Translations under genes and position numbers: made by a program
DNA from: Mycobacteriales bacterium
GTDB lineage: Bacteria; Actinomycetota; Actinomycetes; Mycobacteriales; SCTD01
Assembly: GCA_030697205.1 (NCBI GenBank)
Contig: JAUYQP010000032.1
Span: 62,001 to 126,000 of the forward strand
DNA length: 64,000 nucleotides
Reading direction: 5' to 3'
In this document: positions 24,105 through 32,684 of the stretch, one piece after another
How positions within the stretch are numbered: the stretch's first letter is position 1
Layout of the letters: each line of letters starts with the position of its first letter
The notes under the pieces: model-generated
What the model was told of the DNA's origin: nothing
Seen by the model: the letters and a program-made list of their open reading frames with translations, nothing else
Databases searched by the model: none

Positions 24105-25049
24105 TCAGGAGGAGTACGCCGCGAGCGCGGCCGCGGCGTCGGCGCGGACCTGCTCGGCGAGCGCGGCCGGCGCGACCACCCGACCGGTATCGCCCAGGCG
24201 CAGGGCAAGCCGCCGGACCCAGTGGTGGTCGGGCGTGCGCAGCCCGACGAGCAGCTCGCTGCCGACCTGCTCCACGGTCTCGCAGGGGTGGTAGTCGGCG
24301 ACCCAGTGGGCACCCGGTCCGAGCGCCAACGTGACGAGGTCGTCGTCGGGGCCGGGCTGGAAGAGCCCCTGCGACAGGTCGCGGCTCTCCGCGTGGGGCG
24401 GGACGGCCGCGGCCTCGTCGAGGACCTCGACCCCGGCAATCCGGTCGAGTCGGAAGAGCCGGACGCCCTCGGCCAGCCGGCACCAGGCCTCGAGGTAGCT
24501 GCGGCCCTCGACGACCAGGCGCATCGGGTCCACCAGCCGGGTGGTGCGCTCGTCGCGCCCCGGGACGTCGTAGTCGAGGCGCACGAGGCGGCCGCGCTCG
24601 AGCGCGTCGGTGAGGGTGCTGAGCAGCACCGCCTCCGGCTCGACGACGACCTCGACGCGCTGGGCCTGCTCGGCGGCCGCGCCGGCGGCCTCCTCGACCT
24701 TGACCAGGGCGCGATCGACGGCGTCGCGGTCGGCGAGGCCGGGCGTCTCGGCGAGGGTGCGCAGCGCGACGACGAGCGCGAGGGCCTCGTCGACGGTGAG
24801 GCGCAGCGGCCGGTCGACGCCCTGCGCGTCGAGCAGCGTGACGGTGTCGCCCTCGAACTCGAGGTCGATGAGGTCACCGGGGCTGTGGCCCGGCAGCCCG
24901 CACAGCCACACCAGGTTGAGGTCGCGGCGCAGCCGCTCCTCGGTGATGCCGAAGTCGGCCGCGACGTCGGCGAGCCGGACGCCCTGGTGGGCCTGCAGGT
25001 AGGGCACGAGCGCGAGCAGCCTCGGCAGGTCCCCGAGCGCGCCGGTCAC
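24105..25049 (-). CDS. pafC: WYL-domain transcriptional activator PafC
   Basis: This 314-residue protein has an N-terminal helix-turn-helix (LPRLLALVPYLQAHQGVRLA, DFGITEERLRRDL), a WYL domain (DYDVPGRDERTTRLVDPMRL, GRSYLEAWCRLAEGVRLFRL) and a C-terminal WCX domain. With PafB it forms the heteromer that activates LexA-independent DNA-damage genes in mycobacteria. The GTG start overlaps the pafB stop (GTGA), so both subunits are translated together. Confidence 0.9.
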   Translation of the reverse strand: MTGALGDLPRLLALVPYLQAHQGVRLADVAADFGITEERLRRDLNLVWLCGLPGHSPGDLIDLEFEGDTVTLLDAQGVDRPLRLTVDEALALVVALRTLAETPGLADRDAVDRALVKVEEAAGAAAEQAQRVEVVVEPEAVLLSTLTDALERGRLVRLDYDVPGRDERTTRLVDPMRLVVEGRSYLEAWCRLAEGVRLFRLDRIAGVEVLDEAAAVPPHAESRDLSQGLFQPGPDDDLVTLALGPGAHWVADYHPCETVEQVGSELLVGLRTPDHHWVRRLALRLGDTGRVVAPAALAEQVRADAAAALAAYSS

Positions 25050-25999
25050 CGGGCACCCGCCAGTGCCGTGAGGCGGCGCACGACGGCCGCGCGAGCCTCG
25101 GGCGGGGCGAGCACGACCGCGTCGGCCCCGAAGCCGGTGACCCGGTCGGCGAAGCGCTCCGGGTCGGAGAAGCCGAGCTCGACGACGTCCCAGCCGTCGC
25201 CGTCGGGCGTGCTGGCGGTCGCCTCGCGGCGCAGCTCCCAGCCCGCGCCCGCGCGCAACCGGACGGTCGCGGTGGCCCGGGGCTCGTCTCCGGCGAGCCG
25301 GGCGACGATGGCCCGCAGGTCGACCGACGGTGCGACGACGGCACCCGCGGCGCCCTCGGGTCGCACCGCGCCCTCGATGCGTGACAGCCGGAAGACGCGC
25401 TCGGCCTCGCGGGCGCGGTCGTGGCCCACGAGGTACCACCGGCTGCGCCAGGACACGACGCCCCACGGCTCCACGACGCGCTCCTCGGCGGGCTGACCAC
25501 CCGGGCGGCGGTAGTCGAAGCGGATCGCCTGCTGGTCGCGCACGGCCGACCAGCAGGCCTCGAAGGCGGGCTCGCTCGCCCCGACCCGCGGCTCCAGGGC
25601 GCCGCGGGCCTCGACGACGTCGACACCGGCCGCCCGCAGCTTCAGCAGCGCCGAGCCGGTCGCCGCAGCCTGCGGGGCCGACTGCCACAGGCGGGCGGCC
25701 AGCCCCAGCGCGGCCGCCTCGTCGGGCAGCAGCGTGATCGGCGGCAGCTCGTAGTCGCGCCGCGCGATGCGGTAGCCGGGCTCGTCGTCGTGGGCGTGGC
25801 TGTCGGTGCCGGTCTCCAAGGGGATCCCGAGCTCGCGCAGCTCCTCCTTGTCGCGCTCGAACATCCGCCGGAAGGACTCCTCGGAGCCCTGCTCGTAGCC
25901 CGGGACCGCGTCGCGGATCTGCTGGACCGACAGGTAGCGGCGGGTGTGGAGCAGGCAGATGACGAGGTTGAGGAGCCGCTCGGTCTTCTTCGCTGCCAC
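25046..25999 (-). CDS. pafB: WYL-domain transcriptional activator PafB
   Basis: This 317-residue partner of PafC has the helix-turn-helix ERLLNLVICLLHTRRYLSVQ with ESFRRMFERDKEELRELGIP. The WYL core is RFDYRRPGGQPAEERVVEPW and SRWYLVGHDRAREAERVFRL. The GTG start is preceded by TAGCGT at 7 nt, in a core shared with the divergent DUF3866 gene. In related genomes the pair sits in the Pup-proteasome locus, as here. Confidence 0.9.
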   Translation of the reverse strand: MAAKKTERLLNLVICLLHTRRYLSVQQIRDAVPGYEQGSEESFRRMFERDKEELRELGIPLETGTDSHAHDDEPGYRIARRDYELPPITLLPDEAAALGLAARLWQSAPQAAATGSALLKLRAAGVDVVEARGALEPRVGASEPAFEACWSAVRDQQAIRFDYRRPGGQPAEERVVEPWGVVSWRSRWYLVGHDRAREAERVFRLSRIEGAVRPEGAAGAVVAPSVDLRAIVARLAGDEPRATATVRLRAGAGWELRREATASTPDGDGWDVVELGFSDPERFADRVTGFGADAVVLAPPEARAAVVRRLTALAGAR

Positions 26000-26006
26000 G
26001 GCGGCG

Positions 26007-26016
26007 ACGCTAGCCT
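26007..26016. promoter_or_regulatory. Bidirectional leaderless -10 core ACGCTAGCCT
   Basis: Rightward TAGCCT (26011-26016) lies 6 nt before a GTG at 26023. Leftward TAGCGT (26012-26007) lies 7 nt before the pafB GTG at 25999. The hexamers overlap at the TA of a CTAG palindrome, so RNA polymerase cannot hold both at once. This would make pafB and the DUF3866-cyclase operon compete. Confidence 0.6.
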
Positions 26017-26022
26017 GCCGGC

Positions 26023-26049
26023 GTGCCTGAGCGCGGGAGGGTCCGGTGA
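26023..26049 (+). CDS. Eight-codon leader peptide overlapping the DUF3866 start
   Basis: GTG 26023 opens a mini-frame (VPERGRVR) that ends in TGA at 26047-26049, overlapping the GTG start of the next gene (GTGA). The -10 TAGCCT lies 6 nt upstream, so the mini-frame would be the leaderless start. It also contains GGGAGG, a ribosome binding site for the DUF3866 gene. Whether it is translated is an inference. Confidence 0.4.
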   Translation: MPERGRVR

Positions 26050-27098
26050 TCGTCTGGCGGCGCGGGACCGTGGCCGCGACCGGCCGCTCCTGGCCGGGAG
26101 CGGTCGAGCTCGACGTGGACGTCGAGGGCCCGGCCCCGAGCGGCCGCCTGCGCGCGCTCGCCTACACCGACCTGGTCGGGACCCCAGCGCCCGGCGACGC
26201 GGTCCTGCTCAACGCGACGGCGCTCGGCCTGGGCCTCGGCACCGGCGGCTACGCCCTCGTCATCGCGGTCCCCGACCGGCTGCCGCCCGACCGCGAGGGC
26301 CCGGGCCACCTCGTCAAGGCCCGCTACACACCGCTGCAGACCGTCGTGCTCGGCACCGACGAGCAGGACTCCCCCGCCCACGCACTGCTCACCGACGACG
26401 GCCCGCTGCCCGGCACCCCGGTGGTCGTCGCCGACCTGCACTCCTCCCTGCCCGCGGTCGTCGCGGGGGTCCTGCACGACCGGCCCGGGACCCGGGTGGC
26501 CTACGTCATGACCGACGGCGGCACCCTGCCGCTTGCCTTCTCCCGCACCGTCGCGGCCCTGCGCCCGTCGCTCTGCGGCACCGTCACCGCCGGACAGGCC
26601 TACGGCGGCGACGGCGAGGCCGTCACGGTCCACAGCGCCCTGCTGGTCGCCGTGCGGGTGCTGCACGCCGAGGTCGTCGTGGTCACCCAGGGTCCCGGCA
26701 ACCTCGGCACCGGCACCCCGTGGGGCTTCTCCGGGGTCGCGGCGGGCGAGGCTGTCAACGCCGCCGCGGCCGTCGGCGCCCGGCCGGTCGCGACGCTGCG
26801 GATGTCGCAGGCCGACCCGCGCGAGCGCCACCGCGGCGTGTCCCACCACTCGCTCACCGCCTACGGCCGGGTCGCCCTCTCCCCCGCCGACGTCGTCGTC
26901 CCGTCGTCGTGGGCGGCGCTGGTCGACCCGACCGCCTTCGCCCGCCACCGCGTCGTGACGGTCGACGACGACGGCCTGCTCGACGCCCTGCGGGCCGGCC
27001 CCGTCCCGCTGTCGTCCATGGGCCGCGGCCTCGACGACGACCCGGTGGCCTTCGTCGCGGCGGCGGCGGCCGGCCGGCACGCCGCAACCCTCCTGTGA
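26046..27098 (+). CDS. DUF3866 family protein
   Basis: This 350-residue protein belongs to a conserved actinobacterial family of unknown function often found beside pafBC. It has an N-terminal beta-rich part (TDLVGTPAPGDAVLLN) and a Rossmann-like central part (VAYVMTDGGTLPLAFSRTVA, VTAGQAYGGDGEAV). The conserved segments VVTQGPGNLGTGTPWGFSG and RMSQADPRERHRGVSHHSL follow. The last blocks, rich in Gly and His, suggest ligand binding, but no activity is established that I know of. It overlaps the downstream cyclase by GTGA. Confidence 0.85.
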   Translation: MIVWRRGTVAATGRSWPGAVELDVDVEGPAPSGRLRALAYTDLVGTPAPGDAVLLNATALGLGLGTGGYALVIAVPDRLPPDREGPGHLVKARYTPLQTVVLGTDEQDSPAHALLTDDGPLPGTPVVVADLHSSLPAVVAGVLHDRPGTRVAYVMTDGGTLPLAFSRTVAALRPSLCGTVTAGQAYGGDGEAVTVHSALLVAVRVLHAEVVVVTQGPGNLGTGTPWGFSGVAAGEAVNAAAAVGARPVATLRMSQADPRERHRGVSHHSLTAYGRVALSPADVVVPSSWAALVDPTAFARHRVVTVDDDGLLDALRAGPVPLSSMGRGLDDDPVAFVAAAAAGRHAATLL

Positions 27099-28603
27099 CG
27101 GTGTCCGGGCAGGTCGCCCCGGCGTACCGCCGTGCCGTGGCCCGCCGCTTCGTGCTCGTCATGTCGGTGTCGATGTTCGGCGCCAACACCCTCGGCGCGC
27201 TCGTCGTCTTCGTCTACCTCACCTTCGTGCTGCCCGATGCCATGAGCGCCGACCTCGAGCTCGTCAACAGCATCGTCGCGGCGTCCTACCTCGTCTTCTC
27301 GCTGGTCGTCGGGACGGTCGGCTCGGTGGTGCTGCAGCGGCGGATCCTGCGGTGGTTCCGCAAGGCGCACGTCCTCGACGACGAGGACAGGCGTACGACG
27401 CTGCGCCTCCCGGCGCGGTGCGTCCGTCTCTACGGCGTCCTGTGGGGCGTCGCGGTCGTCGTCTTCGTGTCCATCAACCTCGGAAACGACGTCAACCGGG
27501 CGCTCGACATCGCGTCCACCATCGGCTTCGGCGGACTGACCACCTGCGCGCTGGCCTACCTGCTGGCGGAGCGCGCCGTCCGCCCGCTCGTCGCCGAGGC
27601 GATGCGCGACCAGGTCGAGCCGCCACCGGTGGTCCTCGGCGTACGCCGTCGGATCCTGCTGTCGTGGGCGCTCGGCACCGCGGTGCCGGTGTCGGGGATC
27701 GTGATCGGTGTCCTCGACCCGGCCGACGACGGGGGTCTCGACCCTCCCGCGGTGCTCTTCCTCTGCGTGGTCGCCCTCGGGGTGGGACTGCTCGCGATGC
27801 TGGTCGCCGCGCGGTCGGTGAGCGACCCGGTCCAGTCGGTCACGCGGGCCCTGGCCGCCGTCGCCGCGGGCGACCTCAGCGTGCGGGTCGATGTCGACGA
27901 CGTGAGCGAGGTCGGCCAGCTGCAGAGCGGCGTCAACGCCATGGTCCTCGGCCTGCAGGAGCGGGACCGGCTGCAGGACCTCTTCGGCAGGCAGGTGGGC
28001 CGCGACGTCGCCCGGCTGGCGCTGGAGCGGGGCGTCGACCTGCGCGGCGAGCGGCGCGAGGTCGCGGTGCTCTTCGTCGACGTCGTCGGCTCGACCGCCC
28101 TTGCCGCGCGCAGCGACCCGGAGGACGTCGTGAGCGCCCTCAACCTCTTCTTCGGTGTCGTCGTCGACGCGGTCCAGGCAGAGGGCGGCTGGGTCAACAA
28201 GTTCGAGGGCGACGCCGCGCTGTGCGTCTTCGGCGCGCCCGTCGGCCTCGACGACCCGTGGACGGCGGTGCTGCGGGCCGGCCGGGCGCTGGCCGCGCGG
28301 CTGGAGCCGCTGCCGCTGGAGGCCGCGGTGGGCATCAGCGGCGGCACCGTCGTCGCCGGCCACATCGGGGCCTCGTCGCGGTTCGAGTACACCGTCATCG
28401 GCGACCCGGTCAACGCCGCGGCCCGGCTCACCGAGCTCGCGAAGCAGGAGCCGGGTCGGATCCTGGCGGACGGTGCCGTCGTCGGGCGGGCCGAGGCAGG
28501 CGAGGCCGAGCGGTGGCTGCCCGGCGAGCGGGTCGTGCTGCGCGGCCGGACCGCGTCGACCGTCCTGCACGCTCCGCTGGACCCTCAGCACCAGGGCCCG
28601 TAG
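27095..28603 (+). CDS. Membrane-bound class III adenylate/guanylate cyclase
   Basis: This protein of about 502 residues has an N-terminal membrane region of several helices (VLVMSVSMFGANTLGALVVF, GVLWGVAVVVFVSINLG and others). A HAMP linker follows (SDPVQSVTRALAAVAAGDLS), then a C-terminal class III catalytic domain. The metal-binding Asp residues are in VLFVDVVGSTALAA and NKFEGDAALCVFGAP. The transition-state Asn and Arg lie in IGDPVNAAARLTEL. It makes cAMP or cGMP in response to an unknown membrane signal; the Lys in KFEGD favours ATP. GTG 27095 overlaps the DUF3866 stop, so the two are co-translated. Confidence 0.88.
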   Translation: MTVSGQVAPAYRRAVARRFVLVMSVSMFGANTLGALVVFVYLTFVLPDAMSADLELVNSIVAASYLVFSLVVGTVGSVVLQRRILRWFRKAHVLDDEDRRTTLRLPARCVRLYGVLWGVAVVVFVSINLGNDVNRALDIASTIGFGGLTTCALAYLLAERAVRPLVAEAMRDQVEPPPVVLGVRRRILLSWALGTAVPVSGIVIGVLDPADDGGLDPPAVLFLCVVALGVGLLAMLVAARSVSDPVQSVTRALAAVAAGDLSVRVDVDDVSEVGQLQSGVNAMVLGLQERDRLQDLFGRQVGRDVARLALERGVDLRGERREVAVLFVDVVGSTALAARSDPEDVVSALNLFFGVVVDAVQAEGGWVNKFEGDAALCVFGAPVGLDDPWTAVLRAGRALAARLEPLPLEAAVGISGGTVVAGHIGASSRFEYTVIGDPVNAAARLTELAKQEPGRILADGAVVGRAEAGEAERWLPGERVVLRGRTASTVLHAPLDPQHQGP

Positions 28604-28690
28604 TCACGGCGGGCCACTGGACGACGCGCGCCCGGGTGGTCCCGCCGGACTCTGCTTGCGAGCGGGTAGGGGTGTGCCGATGGTCGTCGT

Positions 28691-30862
28691 GTGAGCCCTG
28701 ACTCCTCGGCCGGTCCCGCGTTCAGCCGCGCGGCGCGGCAGGTCCTCGCTCACCTGCGAGAACAGCTCGACCTCGAGGTCGCCTTCGTGTCCCGCAAGGT
28801 CGGCGACACCTGGTTGCTGCTGCAGGTCGACGACGACGCGTTCGGCCTGACCGAGGGGCTGTCGATCCCCTGGAGCGACTCGCTGTGCAGCCGGGTGGCG
28901 TCGGGCGAGGCACCGACCGTCGCGCCCGACGTGTCCGCAGTGCCCGTCTACGCCACGGCCGCTGCCCACCTCGGGCTGTCCCTCGGCGCCATCGTCAGCG
29001 TGCCGATGCGCGACGACCACGGGGAGCTGCTGGGGACCCTCTGCGCCGGGAGCCCCCGGGCCCGTGGCCCGGAGCTCGCTGCCCAGGAGCGCCACGTGTC
29101 GCTGCTGGCCGCGCTGCTCGGCTCCCTGCTCTCCTCCGAGGTGGGCTCTCTTCGGGAGGACCGGCGGCTGCTGCTCTCCGCGGCGGCACCCGACCCCGTC
29201 ACGAGTGCTCTCCCGCGCGCGGTCTGGGACCGCGCGCTCTCGGCGGAGGAGGCCCGCTGCGCGACCTACGGCCTGCCGTGCTCCTTGGTCGTCGTCGACC
29301 TGGCCGGCCTGTCCGAGGTCAACGCCACCCTGGGTCACGAGGCCGGAGACGCGGTGCTGCGTGCGGCGGCGCAGGTCCTGCGGGACAGCAGCCGCGCCGA
29401 GGACCTGCTCGCCCGCATCTCCGGTGACCAGCTCGGGCTGCTCCTCGTGGAGTGCGACCGGCCGCAGGCAGAGGCCCGCGTCCGTCAGCTGCGTGCTGCG
29501 CTCGACGCAGTGGGCGTCCGGGCTGCGGTGGGCAGCGCGACCAGGCGCGACGACCTGATGAGCGCCTGGCACCGCGCCGACGAGAAGGTCCGCGCGAGCA
29601 AGGGCGACCCGGCTGCACGGCTCCCGCTGGACGGGGCCGCCTGGGAGGTGCCGACGCACGACGACCCGGTCCTGTCGGAGCTGCTCGACCTCGCCCGCCG
29701 TCAGGTCGGTGCCGACATCGCCTTCCTCGGAGCCTTCACCCAGGGGGCTCGGGTGATGCGCGCGATCTCCTCCGAGCACCCGCTTCCGATCGGGCCCGGT
29801 GCGGTCGAGGACCTCGACGTCACGCTGTGCCAGCGCATCCTCGACGGCCGGCTGCCCCCGGTCATCCCCGACACGGCCGCGGAACCCGAGGCCATGGCCC
29901 TGGCCATCACCCGGGCCCTTCCGATCGGGTCCTACGTCGGGGTGCCGGTGGTGCTGCCAGGCGGGCGGCTGTACGGCACGCTGTGCGCGCTGTCACCGAT
30001 GCCGGACGCCTCGCTCTCCCAGCGCGACGCGGACGCCCTCACCGCCATCGCCCAGAGCATGGCCCGCGTGCTCACCCACGAGGAGACCAGCCGCCTCGCG
30101 CGCAGGTCCGTGCTGCGACGGTTGGACACCGCGCTGGCAGGCGACGCGACCACCATGGTGTTCCAACCGGTGCTCGACCTGAACGGACGCGTGGTCGGCT
30201 CTGAGGCGCTCGCCCGCTTCCAGCTCGAGCCGGTCCGCGGCGCCGACCAGTGGTTCGCCGACGCGGCCTCGGTCGGCCTCACCGTCGAGCTGGAGCTCGC
30301 GACCGCGCGACAGGCCCTGGCGGCGTTGTCGAGGTTGCCCGGGTGGCTCGCCCTCAACTTCTCCGCCACCACCCTGTGCACGCCGGCGCTCCAGGCGGCG
30401 CTCGCCGACGTCGACGTGAGCCGGCTCGTGCTCGAGGTCAGCGAGCACGAGGAGATCGCCGACTACGACGCCCTTCTGCGCGCGCTCGCACCGCTGCGCC
30501 TGCGGGGTGCCCGGGTCGCGGTGGACGACGCGGGTGCGGGCTATGCGAGCCTGCGCCACGTCGTGCGGCTCGAGCCCGAGGTGCTCAAGCTCGACATCTC
30601 GCTCGTGCGCGGCATCGACACGGCCCCCAATCAGCTCGCGCTCGCGACCGCCCTCACGACCTTCGCCCACGAGATCGGCTCGACGGTCATCGCCGAGGGC
30701 GTCGAGACGGCCGCGGAGCTCGCGACGCTGTCCGAGGTGGGAGTCGGGCTGGTGCAGGGGTGGTACCTCGGTCGGGGCGTGCCGCTGAAGGAGTTCCTGC
30801 GCCGCTGGAGCGTCCCGGGCCCGAGGGCCCGGGTCCGCACCAGCGGGCTGGCCGTCAGCTGA
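28691..30862 (+). CDS. GAF-GGDEF-GAF-EAL protein, probable cyclic di-GMP phosphodiesterase
   Basis: This 723-residue cytoplasmic protein has GAF 1 (about 15-150), a GGDEF domain (about 170-310), GAF 2 (about 320-450) and EAL (about 460-710). The GGDEF active loop reads ARISGDQLGLLL, that is SGDQL in place of GGDEF, so cyclase activity is unlikely. The EAL domain keeps its catalytic residues: GSEALARF, NFSATTL, LEVSEHEE, DDAGAGYASL, the Lys in LKLDISLV, and EGVET. It should hydrolyse c-di-GMP under control of the GAF domains. The GTG start overlaps the stop of a 4-codon mini-frame at 28680. Its 3' end overlaps the convergent FKBP gene by 8 nt. Confidence 0.88.
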   Translation: MSPDSSAGPAFSRAARQVLAHLREQLDLEVAFVSRKVGDTWLLLQVDDDAFGLTEGLSIPWSDSLCSRVASGEAPTVAPDVSAVPVYATAAAHLGLSLGAIVSVPMRDDHGELLGTLCAGSPRARGPELAAQERHVSLLAALLGSLLSSEVGSLREDRRLLLSAAAPDPVTSALPRAVWDRALSAEEARCATYGLPCSLVVVDLAGLSEVNATLGHEAGDAVLRAAAQVLRDSSRAEDLLARISGDQLGLLLVECDRPQAEARVRQLRAALDAVGVRAAVGSATRRDDLMSAWHRADEKVRASKGDPAARLPLDGAAWEVPTHDDPVLSELLDLARRQVGADIAFLGAFTQGARVMRAISSEHPLPIGPGAVEDLDVTLCQRILDGRLPPVIPDTAAEPEAMALAITRALPIGSYVGVPVVLPGGRLYGTLCALSPMPDASLSQRDADALTAIAQSMARVLTHEETSRLARRSVLRRLDTALAGDATTMVFQPVLDLNGRVVGSEALARFQLEPVRGADQWFADAASVGLTVELELATARQALAALSRLPGWLALNFSATTLCTPALQAALADVDVSRLVLEVSEHEEIADYDALLRALAPLRLRGARVAVDDAGAGYASLRHVVRLEPEVLKLDISLVRGIDTAPNQLALATALTTFAHEIGSTVIAEGVETAAELATLSEVGVGLVQGWYLGRGVPLKEFLRRWSVPGPRARVRTSGLAVS

Positions 30863-31226
30863 CGCGCAGCAGGTCCACGACGAAGACGAGCGTCTCGTTG
30901 GGGCCGATGGCGCCCCCGGCACCGCGGGCGCCGTAGCCGAGGTCCGGCGGGATGGTCAGCTTGCGACGGCCACCGACCTTCATGCCTGCGACGCCCTTGT
31001 CCCAGCCGCCGATGACGTGCCCGGCACCGAGCGCGAAGGTGAACGGCTCACCGCGGTCCCAGCTCGCGTCGAACTGCTTGCCGGCCGACCAGGAGTGGCC
31101 GACGTACTGCATGGTGCAGGTCGTGCCGGCGGTGGCCTCGGTGCCGTCGCCGACGGTGAGGTCCTCGATGACCAGCTCGGTCGGAGGGGCACCCTCGGGG
31201 ATGGTGACCTCGGGCTTGCTGCTCAA
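30855..31226 (-). CDS. FKBP-type peptidyl-prolyl cis-trans isomerase (cytoplasmic)
   Basis: This 123-residue single FKBP domain has [40 protein letters not shown] and GGRRKLTIPPDLGYGARGAG, the usual active-site frame. It starts with TTG preceded by AAGGAG. It lies 22 nt after pafA in the same direction, as in other actinobacterial Pup loci. There is no signal peptide, unlike the second FKBP at 37790. Confidence 0.92.
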   Translation of the reverse strand: MSSKPEVTIPEGAPPTELVIEDLTVGDGTEATAGTTCTMQYVGHSWSAGKQFDASWDRGEPFTFALGAGHVIGGWDKGVAGMKVGGRRKLTIPPDLGYGARGAGGAIGPNETLVFVVDLLRVS

Positions 31227-31248
31227 CTCGTGCTCCTTGCTCGGGGCG

Positions 31249-32607
31249 TCACATGGACGCGATCAACTTGTCCACCCGGTCGTCGACCGAGCGGAAGGGG
31301 TCCTTGCACAGCACGGTGCGCTGCGCCTGGTCGTTGAGCTTGAGGTGCACCCAGTCGACGGTGAAGTCGCGGCGCTTCTCCTGGGCCCGCTTGATGAACT
31401 CCCCGCGCAGCTTGGCGCGGGTCGTCTGCGGCGGCACGGACTTGGCCTCGAAGACCGCGAGGTCCGTGGTGGCCCGCTCGACAGCGCCCTTCTTCTCCAG
31501 CAGGTAGTAGAGGCCCCGGTGGCGGTTGACGTCGTGGTAGGCGAGGTCGAGCTGGGCGACCCGGGCGCTCGAGAGCGGGAGGTCGTGCTTGGCGCGGTAG
31601 CGCTCGATGAGCTGGTACTTCGTGACCCAGTCGATCTCGCGGTCGACCAGCGACAGGTCGCCGGTGTCGATGGCCTCCAGCGTCCGGCGCCACAGGTCGA
31701 GCACCCGCTTCACGGTCGCGTCGCCGCCACGGCGGTCGATGAAGTCCTGCGCCTTCGCGTAGTACTCCCGCTGGATCTCGAGCGCGGTGGCCTCGCGGCC
31801 GTTGGCGAGCTTGACTTTGCGCCGGCTGGTGATGTCGTGGCTGACCTCGCGGATCGCCCGGATGGGGTTCTCCAGGGTCAGGTCGCGCATGACGATCCCG
31901 GCCTCGATCATCCGGAGCACGAGGTCGGTCGTGCCGACCTTGAGCAGCGTCGTGACCTCGTTCATGTTGCTGTCGCCGACGATGACGTGCAGCCGGCGGA
32001 AGCGCTCGGCGTCCGCGTGGGGCTCGTCGCGGGTGTTGATGATGGGGCGGCTGCGGGTCGTGGCGCTCGAGACGCCCTCCCAGATGTGCTCGGCCCGCTG
32101 GCTGACGCAGTAGACCGCGCCGCGGGGCGTCTGCAGGACCTTGCCCGCGCCGCAGATGATCTGGCGGGTCACGAGGAAGGGGATGAGCACGTCCGCGAGG
32201 CGGCTGAACTCGCCGTGACGTCCGACCAGGTAGTTCTCGTGGCAGCCGTAGGAGTTGCCGGCGCTGTCGGTGTTGTTCTTGAACAGGTAGATGTCGCCGG
32301 CGATGCCCTCCTCACGGAGCCTGCGCTCGGCGTCCATGAGCAGGCCCTCGAGGATCCGCTCCCCCGCCTTGTCGTGCGTGACGAGGTCGACCGCGTCGTC
32401 GCACTCCGGGGTGGCGTACTCCGGGTGGCTGCCGACGTCGAGGTAGAGCCGCGCGCCGTTCTTGAGGAAGACGTTGGAGCTGCGCCCCCAGCTCACGACC
32501 CGGCGAAAGAGGTAGCGGGCGACCTCGTCGGGCGACAGCCGGCGCTGCCCCTTGAACGTGCACGTCACGCCGTACTCGTTCTCGATCCCGAAGATCCGGC
32601 GGTCCAC
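31249..32607 (-). CDS. pafA: Pup-protein ligase PafA
   Basis: This 452-residue enzyme activates the C-terminal Glu of Pup with ATP and joins it to substrate lysines. Family blocks are [16 protein letters not shown] at the N terminus (catalytic Glu/Asp region), [40 protein letters not shown] and [18 protein letters not shown]. The GTG start at 32607 is fixed by homology and by TAGCGT 7 nt upstream; the open frame runs further upstream without meaning. The length is as expected. Confidence 0.97.
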   Translation of the reverse strand: MDRRIFGIENEYGVTCTFKGQRRLSPDEVARYLFRRVVSWGRSSNVFLKNGARLYLDVGSHPEYATPECDDAVDLVTHDKAGERILEGLLMDAERRLREEGIAGDIYLFKNNTDSAGNSYGCHENYLVGRHGEFSRLADVLIPFLVTRQIICGAGKVLQTPRGAVYCVSQRAEHIWEGVSSATTRSRPIINTRDEPHADAERFRRLHVIVGDSNMNEVTTLLKVGTTDLVLRMIEAGIVMRDLTLENPIRAIREVSHDITSRRKVKLANGREATALEIQREYYAKAQDFIDRRGGDATVKRVLDLWRRTLEAIDTGDLSLVDREIDWVTKYQLIERYRAKHDLPLSSARVAQLDLAYHDVNRHRGLYYLLEKKGAVERATTDLAVFEAKSVPPQTTRAKLRGEFIKRAQEKRRDFTVDWVHLKLNDQAQRTVLCKDPFRSVDDRVDKLIASM

Positions 32608-32614
32608 CCTCCGG

Positions 32615-32620
32615 ACGCTA
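32615..32620 (-). promoter_or_regulatory. Leaderless -10 element of pafA
   Basis: TAGCGT on the minus strand is followed by CCGGAGG and GTG 32607. The GGAGG touches the start codon and is too close to act as a ribosome binding site, which supports leaderless translation. Confidence 0.6.
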
Positions 32621-32684
32621 CAGGTCACAGTGCCGCACGTCCGCGCGACCCTCGTCAGGCACCGCAATGGATCGGCGCTCCGGC

